Part shown: positions 52,193-60,979 of the stretch, piece by piece
How positions within the stretch are numbered: position 1 is the first letter of the stretch
Layout of the letters: each line of letters begins with the position of its first letter
NCBI RefSeq assembly: GCF_001499855.1
Contig: NZ_LQIK01000008.1
Span: 50,147 to 114,146 of the forward strand
From: Mycobacterium sp. GA-0227b
GTDB lineage: Bacteria > Actinomycetota > Actinomycetes > Mycobacteriales > Mycobacteriaceae
Length of the DNA stretch: 64,000 nucleotides
Direction: 5' to 3'
The notes under the pieces: generated by a model
Seen by the model: only the letters and a program-made list of their open reading frames with translations
What the model was told of the DNA's origin: nothing
Database searches by the model: none
Translations under genes and position numbers: made by a program

Positions 52193-53223
52193 CAGGCCCG
52201 CAACGGCGCGAACGCGAACTCGCGCAGCCCGTCGCGTGGGTCCACCGCCGCGTGGAAGCCGAGCAGCCGAGCCGCTTTGGCGGGGTCCGCGACGATATGG
52301 CGGACGTCGCCGCTGCGGTACTGCCCGGTGACCACCGGCGGCGCGTCACCGCGTGTTTCGCACAGCTCGGTGGCCACCTCCAGGATCGAGATCGGCCGAC
52401 CCGAACAGATGTTGAACGCGCCGAACCCCTCCAGCCGGGATTCCACGGCCACCACGTTGGCCGCTGCAACGTCGTCGACGTGGACGAAGTCGCGCATCTG
52501 CCCGCCATCCTCGAAAACCCGCGGTACGTCACCTGATTCGAGTTCCGACCGGAAGATCGCCGCCACTCCCGAATACGGGGTGTCGCGCGGCATGTAAGGG
52601 CCGTAGACGTTGTGGTACCGCAGGGCGGTGACGGCACCGCCGACCGCCTCGGCCCACGCCAGCGCGTAGTGCTCCTGGGCCGTCTTGCTGGCCGCGTAGA
52701 GGCTGCGGGGCCGCAGCGGCGCGTCCTCGCCCACCAGCCGCCACTGGACCAGCGCCCCGCACTGCGGGCACCGGTGCTCGAACACGCCGGCGTCGAGGTC
52801 GGCCCGGGTGCGCGGGTGCGGGTCGACCGGCCCGTGTTCCGGGCAGTCATAGCGGCCCTGGCCGTAGACGACCATCGACGACGCCAGCACCAGCCGCTGA
52901 CAGCCCGCCGCGAACATCTCGGCCAGCAGCACCGAGGTGGCGTAGTCGTTGTGACTGGCGTACGACGGCGCGTCGGCGGCGTTCACGCCCGCTCCGACCA
53001 CCGCCGCCTGATGGCACACCACGTCGACGCCCTTCATCAGCGGCGCCAGCGCGGACGCGTCGCGAATGTCGAGCACCCGGCAGTCGGCGGGCGCCTCGGC
53101 GCCGGACCCGTGGGCGGCGGGCAGCATGGCGTCGACGGCGATCACGTCGTGGCCGCACTCGCGCAGCGCCGCGTCGACCCGGGCGCCGATGAAACCGGCC
53201 GCGCCGGTCAGCAGGACTCTCAC
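52192..53223 (-). CDS. NAD-dependent sugar epimerase/dehydratase, GalE-like (Rv0536 homologue)
   Basis: 343 residues. It has a Rossmann motif TGAAGFIGARVDAALRE, catalytic Ser in VLASSMVVYGQGR, and Tyr176/Lys180 in RSLYAASKTAQE. A segment with Cys127/His130 (YDCPEHGP) and Cys152/Cys155 (HRCPQCGALV) inserts between the catalytic Ser and Tyr, resembling a zinc ribbon and uncommon in GalE-type enzymes. In M. tuberculosis Rv0536 (galE3) also sits beside the MTA phosphorylase Rv0535. The sugar nucleotide acted on is unknown. It overlaps the phosphorylase gene stop by 4 bp. Confidence 0.88.
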   Translation of the reverse strand: MRVLLTGAAGFIGARVDAALRECGHDVIAVDAMLPAAHGSGAEAPADCRVLDIRDASALAPLMKGVDVVCHQAAVVGAGVNAADAPSYASHNDYATSVLLAEMFAAGCQRLVLASSMVVYGQGRYDCPEHGPVDPHPRTRADLDAGVFEHRCPQCGALVQWRLVGEDAPLRPRSLYAASKTAQEHYALAWAEAVGGAVTALRYHNVYGPYMPRDTPYSGVAAIFRSELESGDVPRVFEDGGQMRDFVHVDDVAAANVVAVESRLEGFGAFNICSGRPISILEVATELCETRGDAPPVVTGQYRSGDVRHIVADPAKAARLLGFHAAVDPRDGLREFAFAPLRA

Positions 53224-53996
53224 GGGAGTTCGAACGGCAGTCGGACGCCCTCATGCGCCAGGCAGTGCGTACAGGAATTGACCTGGGCTGTGCTTTCTAT
53301 CGCCTCGTGCACGAGTTTCTTGAACGGCACCATGTTGCGTTCGAATTCGGCGAACACGTCGACCGTCCGCACGCCGGCGCCGGCCTCGATGCCGGCGTCC
53401 AGATCGGTCACCAACGCTATTGCGGCATAACACATCTCGAGCTCACGCGCCAGCGCCGCCTCGGGATAGCCGGTCATGTTGACCAGGGTGAAGCCCTGGT
53501 TCGCGAACCACCGGCTCTCGGCGCGGGTGGAGAACCGCGGCCCCTGCACCACCACCATGGTGCCGCCGTCGACGACGCCGGGCAGGTCGGCGGCCGTCGC
53601 GCGCAACGTCGGGCAGTACGGGTCTGCGAAGGCGACGTGGATGCCGCCCGAATCGAAGTAGGTGTCGGCGCGGCCGCTGGTGCGGTCGACGAGTTGGTCG
53701 GGCACCACCATGGCGCCCGGCCCGAGCTCGGGTGTGAGGCTGCCCACCGCGCACGGTCCGAAGATGCGTCGCACGCCGAGTGTGCGCAGCGCCCACATGT
53801 TGGCGCGGTACGGCACCGTGTGCGGGGAGAATTCGTGGTTGACGCCGTGCCGCGGCAGGAACGCCACTTCGTGTTCGCCGACGGTGCCCACGGTGATCGG
53901 GGCGCTCGGCACGCCGTACGGGGTGTCGAGGTTGACGCTGCGCGCGTCGGGTCCGAAGAAGCTGTAGAAACCGCTCCCGCCGATGACTCCGAGCAC
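53220..53996 (-). CDS. mtnP: S-methyl-5'-thioadenosine phosphorylase
   Basis: 258 residues from a GTG. It has MTAP/PNP-family segments IGGSGFYSF near the start, phosphate-binding FLPRHGVNHEFSPHTVPYRA, GPCAVGSLTPELGPG, and the base-binding VVQGPRFSTRAESRWFANQG, VNMTGYPEAALARELEMCYA and VTDLDAG. It cleaves MTA, the polyamine-pathway by-product, to adenine and MTR-1-phosphate. It is adjacent to the GalE-like gene and menA as in M. tuberculosis (Rv0534c-Rv0536). Confidence 0.92.
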   Translation of the reverse strand: MLGVIGGSGFYSFFGPDARSVNLDTPYGVPSAPITVGTVGEHEVAFLPRHGVNHEFSPHTVPYRANMWALRTLGVRRIFGPCAVGSLTPELGPGAMVVPDQLVDRTSGRADTYFDSGGIHVAFADPYCPTLRATAADLPGVVDGGTMVVVQGPRFSTRAESRWFANQGFTLVNMTGYPEAALARELEMCYAAIALVTDLDAGIEAGAGVRTVDVFAEFERNMVPFKKLVHEAIESTAQVNSCTHCLAHEGVRLPFELP

Positions 53997-53999
53997 GGT

Positions 54000-54224
54000 C
54001 TAAGTGGGCGGTTGATCGTCGACTTCGTCGAGCCGTTGCGACGCGAGGCGCACGGTGTCGCGGATCTCGAACGCGTCGGTGGCGAAGCCGCCGACGGCGT
54101 TGGCGACGTCCTTGACCGCGGTGGTGATGATCGAGACCACCTCACCGACGGTCGATACGCCGGAGTCGAAGATCTCCTGCACGGCGTCCTTGCGAATCTC
54201 CGCCTTGCTGAGTCGGTCCTCCAT
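54000..54224 (-). CDS. Small conserved hypothetical protein
   Basis: 74 residues from [20 protein letters not shown] at 54224; a longer start would overlap the menA upstream region. It is predicted to be largely helical ([36 protein letters not shown]), with no TM or signal. It ends 4 bp before the phosphorylase GTG on the same strand, so they are likely one transcript. It is divergent from menA. I do not recognise the family. Confidence 0.72.
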   Translation of the reverse strand: MEDRLSKAEIRKDAVQEIFDSGVSTVGEVVSIITTAVKDVANAVGGFATDAFEIRDTVRLASQRLDEVDDQPPT

Positions 54225-54268
54225 GCGCTCAGTCTGCCACGGTCCGGGCCCGTGGGAGACTGGCGCTC

Positions 54269-55150
54269 GTGGCCACATTCGCCCAATGGGTCGAAGGCGC
54301 GCGACCGCGCACCCTGCCCAACGCGATCGCGCCGGTGATCGCGGGCACCGGCGCCGCGGCCTGGCTGCACGCCGCCTGCTGGTGGAAGGCGCTGCTGGCG
54401 CTGGCTGTGGCCGTCGCTCTGATCATTGGGGTGAACTACGCCAACGACTACTCGGACGGGATCCGCGGCACCGACGACGTTCGGGCCGGCCCGCTGCGGT
54501 TGGTCGGGTCGAAGGTCGCCACGCCGAAGGCGGTGCTCACGGCCGCGGTGGTGAGCCTGGCCCTGGCGGCGGTGGCCGGCCTGGTGCTGGCGGCGGTGAG
54601 CGCGCCGTGGCTGATCGCGGTCGGCGCGGTGTGCATCGCGGGGGCGTGGCTCTACACCGGCGGCAAACGGCCCTACGGCTACCTGGGGCTGGGTGAGATC
54701 GCGGTGTTCGTGTTCTTCGGGTTGGTGGCCGTGCTGGGCACGCAGTACACCCAGGCGCTGCGGATCGACTGGGTGGGCGCCGCGGTCGCTGTCGCGATGG
54801 GCGCCATGTCGTCGGCGGTGCTGGTGGCCAACAACCTGCGCGACATCCCGACCGACAAGGAGTCCGGGAAGATCACGCTGGCCGTGCGACTCGGCGACGC
54901 CCGCACCCGGTTGTTGTATCAGGCGCTGATGGCCGTCGCGTTCGCGTTGACGTTGGTGCTGATGCTTGCGACGCCGTGGACGGCCGTCGGCTTGGTGGCG
55001 TTGCCGCTCGCGGTGCGCGCGGCCGCGCCGGTCCGGAAACGCCTCGGCGGCAAGGAGTTGATCCCGGTGCTGCGCGACACGGGGCTGACGATGCTGGTGT
55101 GGGCCGTCGCTGTGGCGCTGGCGCTCTGGCTGGCTGGGGGTGTTCTTTGA
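54269..55150 (+). CDS. menA: 1,4-Dihydroxy-2-naphthoate polyprenyltransferase MenA
   Basis: 293 residues from a GTG ([20 protein letters not shown]). It is a UbiA-family membrane prenyltransferase with about eight helices and the two Asp-rich motifs [17 protein letters not shown] and [16 protein letters not shown], which bind the Mg2+-polyprenyl diphosphate. It attaches the isoprenoid tail to DHNA, giving demethylmenaquinone. It stands alone on this strand, with a strong palindrome just downstream. Confidence 0.96.
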   Translation: MATFAQWVEGARPRTLPNAIAPVIAGTGAAAWLHAACWWKALLALAVAVALIIGVNYANDYSDGIRGTDDVRAGPLRLVGSKVATPKAVLTAAVVSLALAAVAGLVLAAVSAPWLIAVGAVCIAGAWLYTGGKRPYGYLGLGEIAVFVFFGLVAVLGTQYTQALRIDWVGAAVAVAMGAMSSAVLVANNLRDIPTDKESGKITLAVRLGDARTRLLYQALMAVAFALTLVLMLATPWTAVGLVALPLAVRAAAPVRKRLGGKELIPVLRDTGLTMLVWAVAVALALWLAGGVL

Positions 55151-55160
55151 ACGGTCCTAT

Positions 55161-55230
55161 GGGCGAGATTGCAATCAGGGCTGTGGAGTAGGCGGCTCAT
55201 GGCCCAACAACCCTGACTGCAATCTCGGCC
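55161..55230. terminator. Long near-perfect palindrome after menA (element D)
   Basis: 24 bp arms (starting GGGCGAGATTGCA and matching TGCAATCTCGGCC) differ at only three places around a 22-base loop. It lies between convergent menA and the DUF1214 gene, so a bidirectional terminator is likely. It is the strongest of the intergenic palindromes. Confidence 0.7.
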
Positions 55231-55262
55231 CTAGCCGCGGAGGAGGCAGTCCCTGTACCGGC

Positions 55263-56363
55263 CTACGTAACGGTCGTCGGGGCGTCGGCGGCCTTGACCA
55301 ACCGGACCTCGGGCCGGGCTGGCACCGCATCGGCGAGGAACCACCGGAACGCCAGGTTGCCGCGCGGATAGTCCACCGTGGTAACCGAATTCGGGTGTGC
55401 GGTCATCCCGCGGGAGATGACGACCGTGACCGATCCGTCGGAGTTGGGCACCGCGCTGTAGCCGTTGACCGATGTCCTGGCGTCGGTGACGCCGGCCATG
55501 AACTGGTTCCACACCACCAGGTTCCAGAACCGGCACGCCGGCGGCCGGTGCGTGACGACCAGCGCCTCGTCCTCGGAGAGCACGAAGCTGCCGTAGGCGT
55601 AGCACGCATCACGCGCGGACCAGCCGAAGTTCGCGTCGGGCACCTGGTACGGCTCGGCGAATTGGTTTGCCACTTGCGATATTTCGTGGCCGAGCGTGTG
55701 ATGGTCGTCGCTTCGGACGCCGACCGCCAGCGGCACGATCGCGAACATCGTGCGCAGCCACGCCGCACTGGCCCGTAGCGCGGCCGCGGTCTCTGCGTCG
55801 CCGTGGCGGATCGGGTCGGGCTCGTCGAGCGCCTCGATCCGCCACGCCACCGGCCTGCCGGTCAGCGGGTCGGCCTGGTAGTCGCGGGTCACCAGCACCA
55901 CGCCGTCGTCGGTGGGCCCGTAGGCGAATGAGAAGTTGCCGTCGCGGTCGATGTCGAGGTCGTCGTCGCGGACGATGGCCACCACGCGGTCGGACCACGC
56001 GCCGGGTGACGGCTCGTTGTAGGCGGTCACCGAGAAGTACACGCTGTCGCCCTTGTTACCGCTGATGCGGTAGCGGCGCTTCGGGTCGACCGGGCACATG
56101 AAGTACCAGGCGTCGGTGTTGTCGCCGCCCCAGCGGCGGTCGCGACGGAACGGGGTGTTGAGCTCGACCCACTGCGGCCGGCTCGGCTCGGCGAACAGGT
56201 AGGTGTCGAACGCGACGCCGAGCGTGGTGGCCAGCATGCGGTAGCCGTCGGCGACGTGGCGGTCGTCGGTAACGGCGCGATCCCCCTCGATGAAGCTGCG
56301 GTCCAGCCCGCCGAGTGTGTCGAGCAATTCGTGCCACGCCTTCGTGGATTCGTGGTCGGTCAT
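55263..56363 (-). CDS. DUF1214 domain protein
   Basis: 366 residues from the ATG at 56363, overlapping the TetR stop (ATGA). It has the middle segment with FAYGPTDDGVVLVTRDYQAD and the C-terminal DUF1214 with FWNLVVWNQFMAGVTDARTS, NGYSAVPNSDGSVTVVISRG and PRGNLAFRWFLADAVP. A DUF1254-like N-terminal domain is not evident. DUF1214 proteins often sit with catabolic genes and lack known enzymology. The upstream TetR gene on the same strand probably regulates the pair. Confidence 0.86.
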   Translation of the reverse strand: MTDHESTKAWHELLDTLGGLDRSFIEGDRAVTDDRHVADGYRMLATTLGVAFDTYLFAEPSRPQWVELNTPFRRDRRWGGDNTDAWYFMCPVDPKRRYRISGNKGDSVYFSVTAYNEPSPGAWSDRVVAIVRDDDLDIDRDGNFSFAYGPTDDGVVLVTRDYQADPLTGRPVAWRIEALDEPDPIRHGDAETAAALRASAAWLRTMFAIVPLAVGVRSDDHHTLGHEISQVANQFAEPYQVPDANFGWSARDACYAYGSFVLSEDEALVVTHRPPACRFWNLVVWNQFMAGVTDARTSVNGYSAVPNSDGSVTVVISRGMTAHPNSVTTVDYPRGNLAFRWFLADAVPARPEVRLVKAADAPTTVT

Positions 56364-56935
56364 GCGCTGAGTCCTCTCGTGATGAATTCGGCGGTGCGGT
56401 CCACCCATCCGTCGTCCAGGCCGTCGCCGCGGGTGATCAACGCCATGAACGTCATGCCCGCCACCGCCTCGACGACCTCGGCGGCCGATACGTCGGGCCG
56501 GACTTCCCCCCGCGCGACGGCCGCGTCGAGTCGGTCGGTCAGCCCGCGCGACAGCACGTCGGCGAAGCGTTCGAGCAGCGCCACGTGCAGTGTCGGGTTC
56601 GCGGCCATCTCACCGACCAGCCCGGGGAGTGCGGCGCGGGCGGCGGGAGTGGTCAGCACGCCGGCCGTCCGGCGGACCATTTCGCGGATGTCCCTGGGCA
56701 GCGATCCGGTGTCGGGAAGTTCGGTGGCGGTGCTGACCGGAAACACCGCCTCGTGCACGACGTGCGCCTTGCCCGGCCAGCGCCGGTAGATCGCGGGCTT
56801 GCTGGTTCCCGCCCGACGAGCGATCGCCTCGACGGTCAGGTCCGCGTAACCGGTCTCGCCGAGCAGCTCGACCGTCGCGCGCAAGACGGCGCCGTCGATG
56901 CGTTTGTCACGAGGTCGCCCGATTTCCGTCGTCAT
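56360..56935 (-). CDS. TetR-family transcriptional regulator
   Basis: 191 residues from MTTEIGRPRDKRIDGAVLRA. The HTH region is TVEAIARRAGTSKPAIYRRW, the TetR group with the P-A-I-Y-R-R-W signature. The C-terminal effector domain contains ALLERFADVLSRGLTDRLDA. It is divergent from the sulfotransferase-family gene (28 bp gap) and overlaps the DUF1214 gene. Its promoter shares the short gap, so it may regulate both sides. Confidence 0.92.
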   Translation of the reverse strand: MTTEIGRPRDKRIDGAVLRATVELLGETGYADLTVEAIARRAGTSKPAIYRRWPGKAHVVHEAVFPVSTATELPDTGSLPRDIREMVRRTAGVLTTPAARAALPGLVGEMAANPTLHVALLERFADVLSRGLTDRLDAAVARGEVRPDVSAAEVVEAVAGMTFMALITRGDGLDDGWVDRTAEFITRGLSA

Positions 56936-56963
56936 TACGAAACTGACAGTAACATAACTCGCT

Positions 56964-58214
56964 GTGACCGACACCACAGCACCCGCGCCCGTCGTGCTCG
57001 ACGACCTCGCCGAGCCCCGCTTCCCCGCCGAGATGGAGCCGCTGCGCGAGATGATGGCCGCGATGGCGCCCGACTGCCCGCTCGACGCCGACGCGCTGCA
57101 CGCCAAGGCCAGCGCCGAGACCGGGCTCGACGACTTCGGAGCGGACGACTACCGCGAGCGCCTCGACGTGTTTCTCGCTGCGCTGCAGGAGATCCCGGGT
57201 CTTCACGATGCGGGCGTCGTCAACTTCCACGCCCAGCTGTTGCAGTGGCTGAAGAACCGTCTGCTTCTCACCGACCTACTGACCCGGCATCCCGAGATCC
57301 ACGAGATCGAGTTGGCGCCGCCGGTCGTCATCGCCGGTTTGCCGCGCACCGGCACGACGCATCTGCACAACCTGCTCGCCGCCGCGCGGACCTTTCGGAC
57401 CGTCCCCTACTGGGAAAGCAATGAGCCGTTTCCGCTGCCGTCGGAGGCCGGCATCGAACCGGACCCGCGGCGAACCCGGATGGACGCCGCGGTGGAGTTC
57501 ATGAACGCGGTGATGCCGCACTTCGCGCTGATGCACGAGATGACGACCGACCACGTGCACGAAGAGATCCAGCTGCTGGCCAACGACTTCTCGTCGATGC
57601 TGTTCGAGACGCTCGGGCACGTGCCACGGTGGCGCGACTACTACCTGAGCCACGACCAGACACCGCACTACGAGCACCTGGCCACCCAGTTGAAGGCGCT
57701 GCAGTTCCTGCGCGGCGGCAGGCGCTGGTTGCTCAAGTCCCCACAGCATCTCGAGCAGTTGCCTGTGCTCGACCGCGTGTTCCCCGGCGTGGTGGTGATC
57801 GCCACCCATCGCGATCCGGTGCCGGTGGTGTTGTCGATGCTCGCGATGCTCACGTACTCGGCGCGGATGCACTGCGCGCCGGTGCCGGTCGAGCAGATCG
57901 CGGCGTGCTGGGTGGACCGGCTCGAGCTCATGCTCAACGCATTGATCCGCGACCGCGATGCCATCGGGCCACAGCGCTCGATCGACGTTCGCTTCGACGA
58001 CTTCATGGCCGACGAAATCGGGACCGCCGCAAGTGTTTACGAGCTGGCCGGTGAGCCACTCACCGATGAGGCACGCGCCGCGATGACCGACTATCTGACC
58101 GGACACCAACGCGGCCGGCTGGGCCGGGTCGCGACGTCAGCGGAGATGTTCGGGCTGGACCCCGAAGACCTGCGACGGCGGTTCGCCCCCTACGTCGATC
58201 GATTCCTGGCTTAA
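56964..58214 (+). CDS. Sulfotransferase-family protein
   Basis: 416 residues from a GTG. An N-terminal ~120-residue region is followed by the PAPS 5'-phosphosulphate-binding loop in VIAGLPRTGTTHLHNLLAAA. The 3'-phosphate-binding region lies around the segment RWLLKSPQHLEQLPVLDRVF and VIATHRDPVPVVLSML. This mycobacterial family is long and diverse. Some members add sulphate to glycolipids or sterol-like acceptors; this one's acceptor is unknown. Its stop overlaps the convergent Clp-N gene stop. Confidence 0.87.
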   Translation: MTDTTAPAPVVLDDLAEPRFPAEMEPLREMMAAMAPDCPLDADALHAKASAETGLDDFGADDYRERLDVFLAALQEIPGLHDAGVVNFHAQLLQWLKNRLLLTDLLTRHPEIHEIELAPPVVIAGLPRTGTTHLHNLLAAARTFRTVPYWESNEPFPLPSEAGIEPDPRRTRMDAAVEFMNAVMPHFALMHEMTTDHVHEEIQLLANDFSSMLFETLGHVPRWRDYYLSHDQTPHYEHLATQLKALQFLRGGRRWLLKSPQHLEQLPVLDRVFPGVVVIATHRDPVPVVLSMLAMLTYSARMHCAPVPVEQIAACWVDRLELMLNALIRDRDAIGPQRSIDVRFDDFMADEIGTAASVYELAGEPLTDEARAAMTDYLTGHQRGRLGRVATSAEMFGLDPEDLRRRFAPYVDRFLA

Positions 58215-58783
58215 GCGGCCTCGTCGAGCAGTCCGACGACTTCTTCGCGCAGCCGATCCGCATCGACGTGCTCGGTGATCAGCCCGACGGCCGAGCGGTC
58301 ACCACTGCGCAGGATGCCCAGGACCACGTGTTCGCAGCCAATCGTCGAATCCTTGTGCGCCAACGCTTCTCGCAATGCGAGTTCGAGCGCCTTCTTCGAC
58401 GCCTTGGTGAACGGAAGGTGGCCGTATCGGCGCCTGCGCCGACCCGACTTGCGCAGCGCATTGTTCCAGGCGTCCTCACCGAAGGTGCGAGCGATCTTGT
58501 CCCGAACGGCGTGCAGGTCGATCCCAATGGCGCGCAACGCTTCTGCGTCGTCCTCGAATGTCGGGTCGTCCGCGTCATCGGACGGTTCCAACCGGCCGCG
58601 GACCGACTCGGCGGTCAACCCGTACGAGCCGAGCAGTCCCGACAGTCCACGACCCGCGCTCTGCAAGACGCCCACCAACAGGTGTTCGGGCCGGATCTCT
58701 TCTGCGCTCAGCTCACGGGCCTCCTCCTGCGCCAGCACCACGGCGACGCGGGCACTACGGGCGAATCGCTCGAACATCGTCAT
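58211..58783 (-). CDS. Clp N-terminal (ClpA/B/C N) domain protein
   Basis: 190 residues from MTMFERFARSARVAVVLAQE at 58783. It has two Clp-N repeats: residues ~2-70 with ARVAVVLAQEEARELSAEEI, RPEHLLVGVLQSAGRG, and ~110-185 with TKASKKALELALREALAHKD and IGCEHVVLGILRSGDRSAVG. There is no AAA+ domain. It may act as a stand-alone adaptor or competitor for the ClpC substrate-docking site. It is coupled (ATGA) to the small HTH gene upstream. Confidence 0.88.
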   Translation of the reverse strand: MTMFERFARSARVAVVLAQEEARELSAEEIRPEHLLVGVLQSAGRGLSGLLGSYGLTAESVRGRLEPSDDADDPTFEDDAEALRAIGIDLHAVRDKIARTFGEDAWNNALRKSGRRRRRYGHLPFTKASKKALELALREALAHKDSTIGCEHVVLGILRSGDRSAVGLITEHVDADRLREEVVGLLDEAA

Positions 58784-59001
58784 ACCTTCCGGTTGTATTT
58801 CTTGTGCACGGCCTGTCGGCTGACACCCAGCGCGGCGGCGATGTCCTGCCAACTCCACCCCCGCTCGCGGGCGTTGGCGACGTGAATCGCCTCCAGTCGT
58901 TCCTGCAGTCGCTGCAGCGCCCGGATCGCACGCAACCCGTCGGCGGGTTCCGTGCTGGTGGCACCGTCGAGCATCGCTTCCAACAGGTCCTCATCTGTCA
59001 T
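58780..59001 (-). CDS. Small helix-turn-helix protein paired with the Clp-N protein
   Basis: 73 residues from MTDEDLLEAMLDGATSTEPA. The C-terminal half is an HTH with RERGWSWQDIAAALGVSRQA and VHKKYNR, much like the HTH of ParB/KorB or DNA invertase families. The N-terminal half is helical (GLRAIRALQRLQERLEAIHV). Its stop overlaps the Clp-N start. A regulator whose level or activity is tuned by the Clp-N partner is a plausible but unproven model. Confidence 0.87.
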   Translation of the reverse strand: MTDEDLLEAMLDGATSTEPADGLRAIRALQRLQERLEAIHVANARERGWSWQDIAAALGVSRQAVHKKYNRKV

Positions 59002-59097
59002 GTGTCAATCTTAGTTGACGACAGCTCCGTATGACAACCGTGTGTCGATACTCTGGCCCGGGTATCCGCATCCGGCAGCCGGACCCGAAAGGCATTC

Positions 59098-60099
59098 ATG
59101 ACCGCAGCACGGACACGCATCGACCAGCACGATCTCGCGGAGGCGCAGCGCATCGTCGCCGCGGTCTCCGACGCGTTCTCGACCAAGGTGGTCGGCCAGG
59201 AGAACCTCCGCGAGTCGTTGCTGATCGGCCTGCTCGCGGGCGGCCACATCCTCATCGAGAGCGTGCCGGGGTTGGCGAAGACGACCGCCGCGCGCGTCAT
59301 CGCCGAGTCCATCGACGGCGGGTTCCGCCGTATCCAGTGCACGCCGGATCTGCTGCCGAGCGACATCATCGGCACCCAGGTGTACGAGTCGGCGACCAAT
59401 TCGTTCGTCACCCAGCTCGGCCCGGTGCACACCAACATCGTGCTGCTCGACGAGATCAACCGGTCCAGCGCCAAGACCCAGAGCGCGATGCTCGAAGCGA
59501 TGGAGGAACGCCAGACCACGATCGCCGGCACCGAGTACCCGATTCCCGAGCCGTTTCTGGTCATCGCGACGCAGAACCCCGTCGACCAGGAAGGTACCTA
59601 TCCCCTGTCCGAGGCGCAGACCGACCGGTTCATGCTCAAAGACGTCGTGCACTACCCCTCCGCCGAGCAGGAGGTGGAGGTGATGTTCCGGATGGACGCC
59701 GGGCTGTACGACAAGAACCACCGCAGCAGGCCAGTCGCCGGTCTCGACGAGATTCGGCGGCTACAGGATGTCGTGCGTCACATCCACATGGACCGCGCGC
59801 TGATGCACTACGCGAGCCAGTTGGTCGGCGTCACCCGCGAACCCGACCAGCACCTGCCGCGCCAACTCGCCCGGCTCATCGAATACGGTGCCAGCCCGCG
59901 CGCCACCATCGCGTTCTGCAACGCCGCCCGGGCGCTGGCCCTGCTCTCCGGCCGCGCGCACGTCATTCCGGGCGACATCGCCAAGCTCGCCCACCGCGTG
60001 CTGCGGCACCGGCTCATCCTCGGCTTCGAAGCCGCCAGCGCGAACGTCACCCCCGAGCTGATCATCGACGCTGTCCTGCAAGCGGTTCGAGTCCCGTAG
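59098..60099 (+). CDS. moxR: MoxR-family AAA+ ATPase
   Basis: 333 residues. It has Walker A in ILIESVPGLAKTTAARVIAE, Walker B in NIVLLDEINRSSAKTQSAML, sensor 1 in FLVIATQNPVDQEGTYPLSE and the arginine-finger-type QTDRFMLKD. A C-terminal lid (HVIPGDIAKLAHRVLRHRLI) closes it. It heads an operon with DUF58, small membrane, two VWA-like and TPR-type genes. MoxR ATPases act as chaperones in assembly of VWA-domain complexes. Confidence 0.94.
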   Translation: MTAARTRIDQHDLAEAQRIVAAVSDAFSTKVVGQENLRESLLIGLLAGGHILIESVPGLAKTTAARVIAESIDGGFRRIQCTPDLLPSDIIGTQVYESATNSFVTQLGPVHTNIVLLDEINRSSAKTQSAMLEAMEERQTTIAGTEYPIPEPFLVIATQNPVDQEGTYPLSEAQTDRFMLKDVVHYPSAEQEVEVMFRMDAGLYDKNHRSRPVAGLDEIRRLQDVVRHIHMDRALMHYASQLVGVTREPDQHLPRQLARLIEYGASPRATIAFCNAARALALLSGRAHVIPGDIAKLAHRVLRHRLILGFEAASANVTPELIIDAVLQAVRVP

Positions 60100-60106
60100 G
60101 GCCGTC

Positions 60107-60979
60107 ATGGGCAAACACCTCACCACTGCGAGGACGCACTTCGGCACCGACACCCGCGGCATGCTCGAAGGCGGCCGCTACGCGCTCGTGCACACCCGCA
60201 GCCTGGAATTCGACGATCTGCGGCCCTACGTGCCCGGCGACGACGTCCGCGATATCGACTGGAAGGCCTCGGCCCGCTCCGGCCACGTGCTGATCAAGCG
60301 GTTCGTGTCCGAAAAGCACCACAAGGTGCTGATCGTCGCCGACGCGGGCCGCAACATGACCGCGCTGACACCGAGCGGCGAACTCAAACGCGATGTGGCC
60401 GTGAACATCATCGGCGCATTCGGACTCGTCACGCTCGGACGCTCAGATCAGATCGGCATGGTGTTCGGCGACGCGCGCGGCTGCGTCAACATCCGCCAAC
60501 GCCGCGGCGAGACACACATCGAGAGCCTGCTGCACCGGTTCTACGGTCATACCGCGAACGCAGCCGGCCGCAGCGACATCGTCTGTCAACTGGATTACGT
60601 CGCAACGCATTACCGGCATCCGATGCTGATCGTCGTGGTGTCCGACGAACCGGAGGTCGACGAACGGCTCAGCGACGCCGTCACGCGCCTGACCGCCCGC
60701 CACGACGTGATGTGGGCGACGGTGTCCGACATGCCCGCCGTGGGCACAGCCGCCGACGATCGCGCCGGCTTCGACGTCTCGACAGGGCGTTTCGTTCTCG
60801 ACACCGCCACGCTGGGCCCACGGGTGGTGGCCGCCTATCGCCGCGGCGAGCAGATGCGGGCGCACCGACTCGACGAGTTCATGACCGCCCACGCGGTTCC
60901 GCACACCAGGATCGCCGCCAGCAGCCAGATCCGCTCCCGGCTCGTCGAGTTGACCGGGGTGTTCGCCCGTGCCGGATGA
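60107..60979 (+). CDS. DUF58 domain protein
   Basis: 290 residues. It has the DUF58 signature RSLEFDDLRPYVPGDDVRDI followed by DWKASARSGHVLIKRFVSE, and the VWA-like core KVLIVADAGRNMTA. MoxR-DUF58 pairs are common in bacteria and often sit with VWA membrane proteins. It starts 7 bp after moxR and overlaps the next gene by 11 bp. Function is unknown beyond this conserved partnership. Confidence 0.92.
   Translation: MGKHLTTARTHFGTDTRGMLEGGRYALVHTRSLEFDDLRPYVPGDDVRDIDWKASARSGHVLIKRFVSEKHHKVLIVADAGRNMTALTPSGELKRDVAVNIIGAFGLVTLGRSDQIGMVFGDARGCVNIRQRRGETHIESLLHRFYGHTANAAGRSDIVCQLDYVATHYRHPMLIVVVSDEPEVDERLSDAVTRLTARHDVMWATVSDMPAVGTAADDRAGFDVSTGRFVLDTATLGPRVVAAYRRGEQMRAHRLDEFMTAHAVPHTRIAASSQIRSRLVELTGVFARAG

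Noticed and set aside
56935..56952. TTAC...GTAA symmetry in the TetR/sulfotransferase gap as an operator
   Set aside because: Only the outer four bases match; too weak to call.
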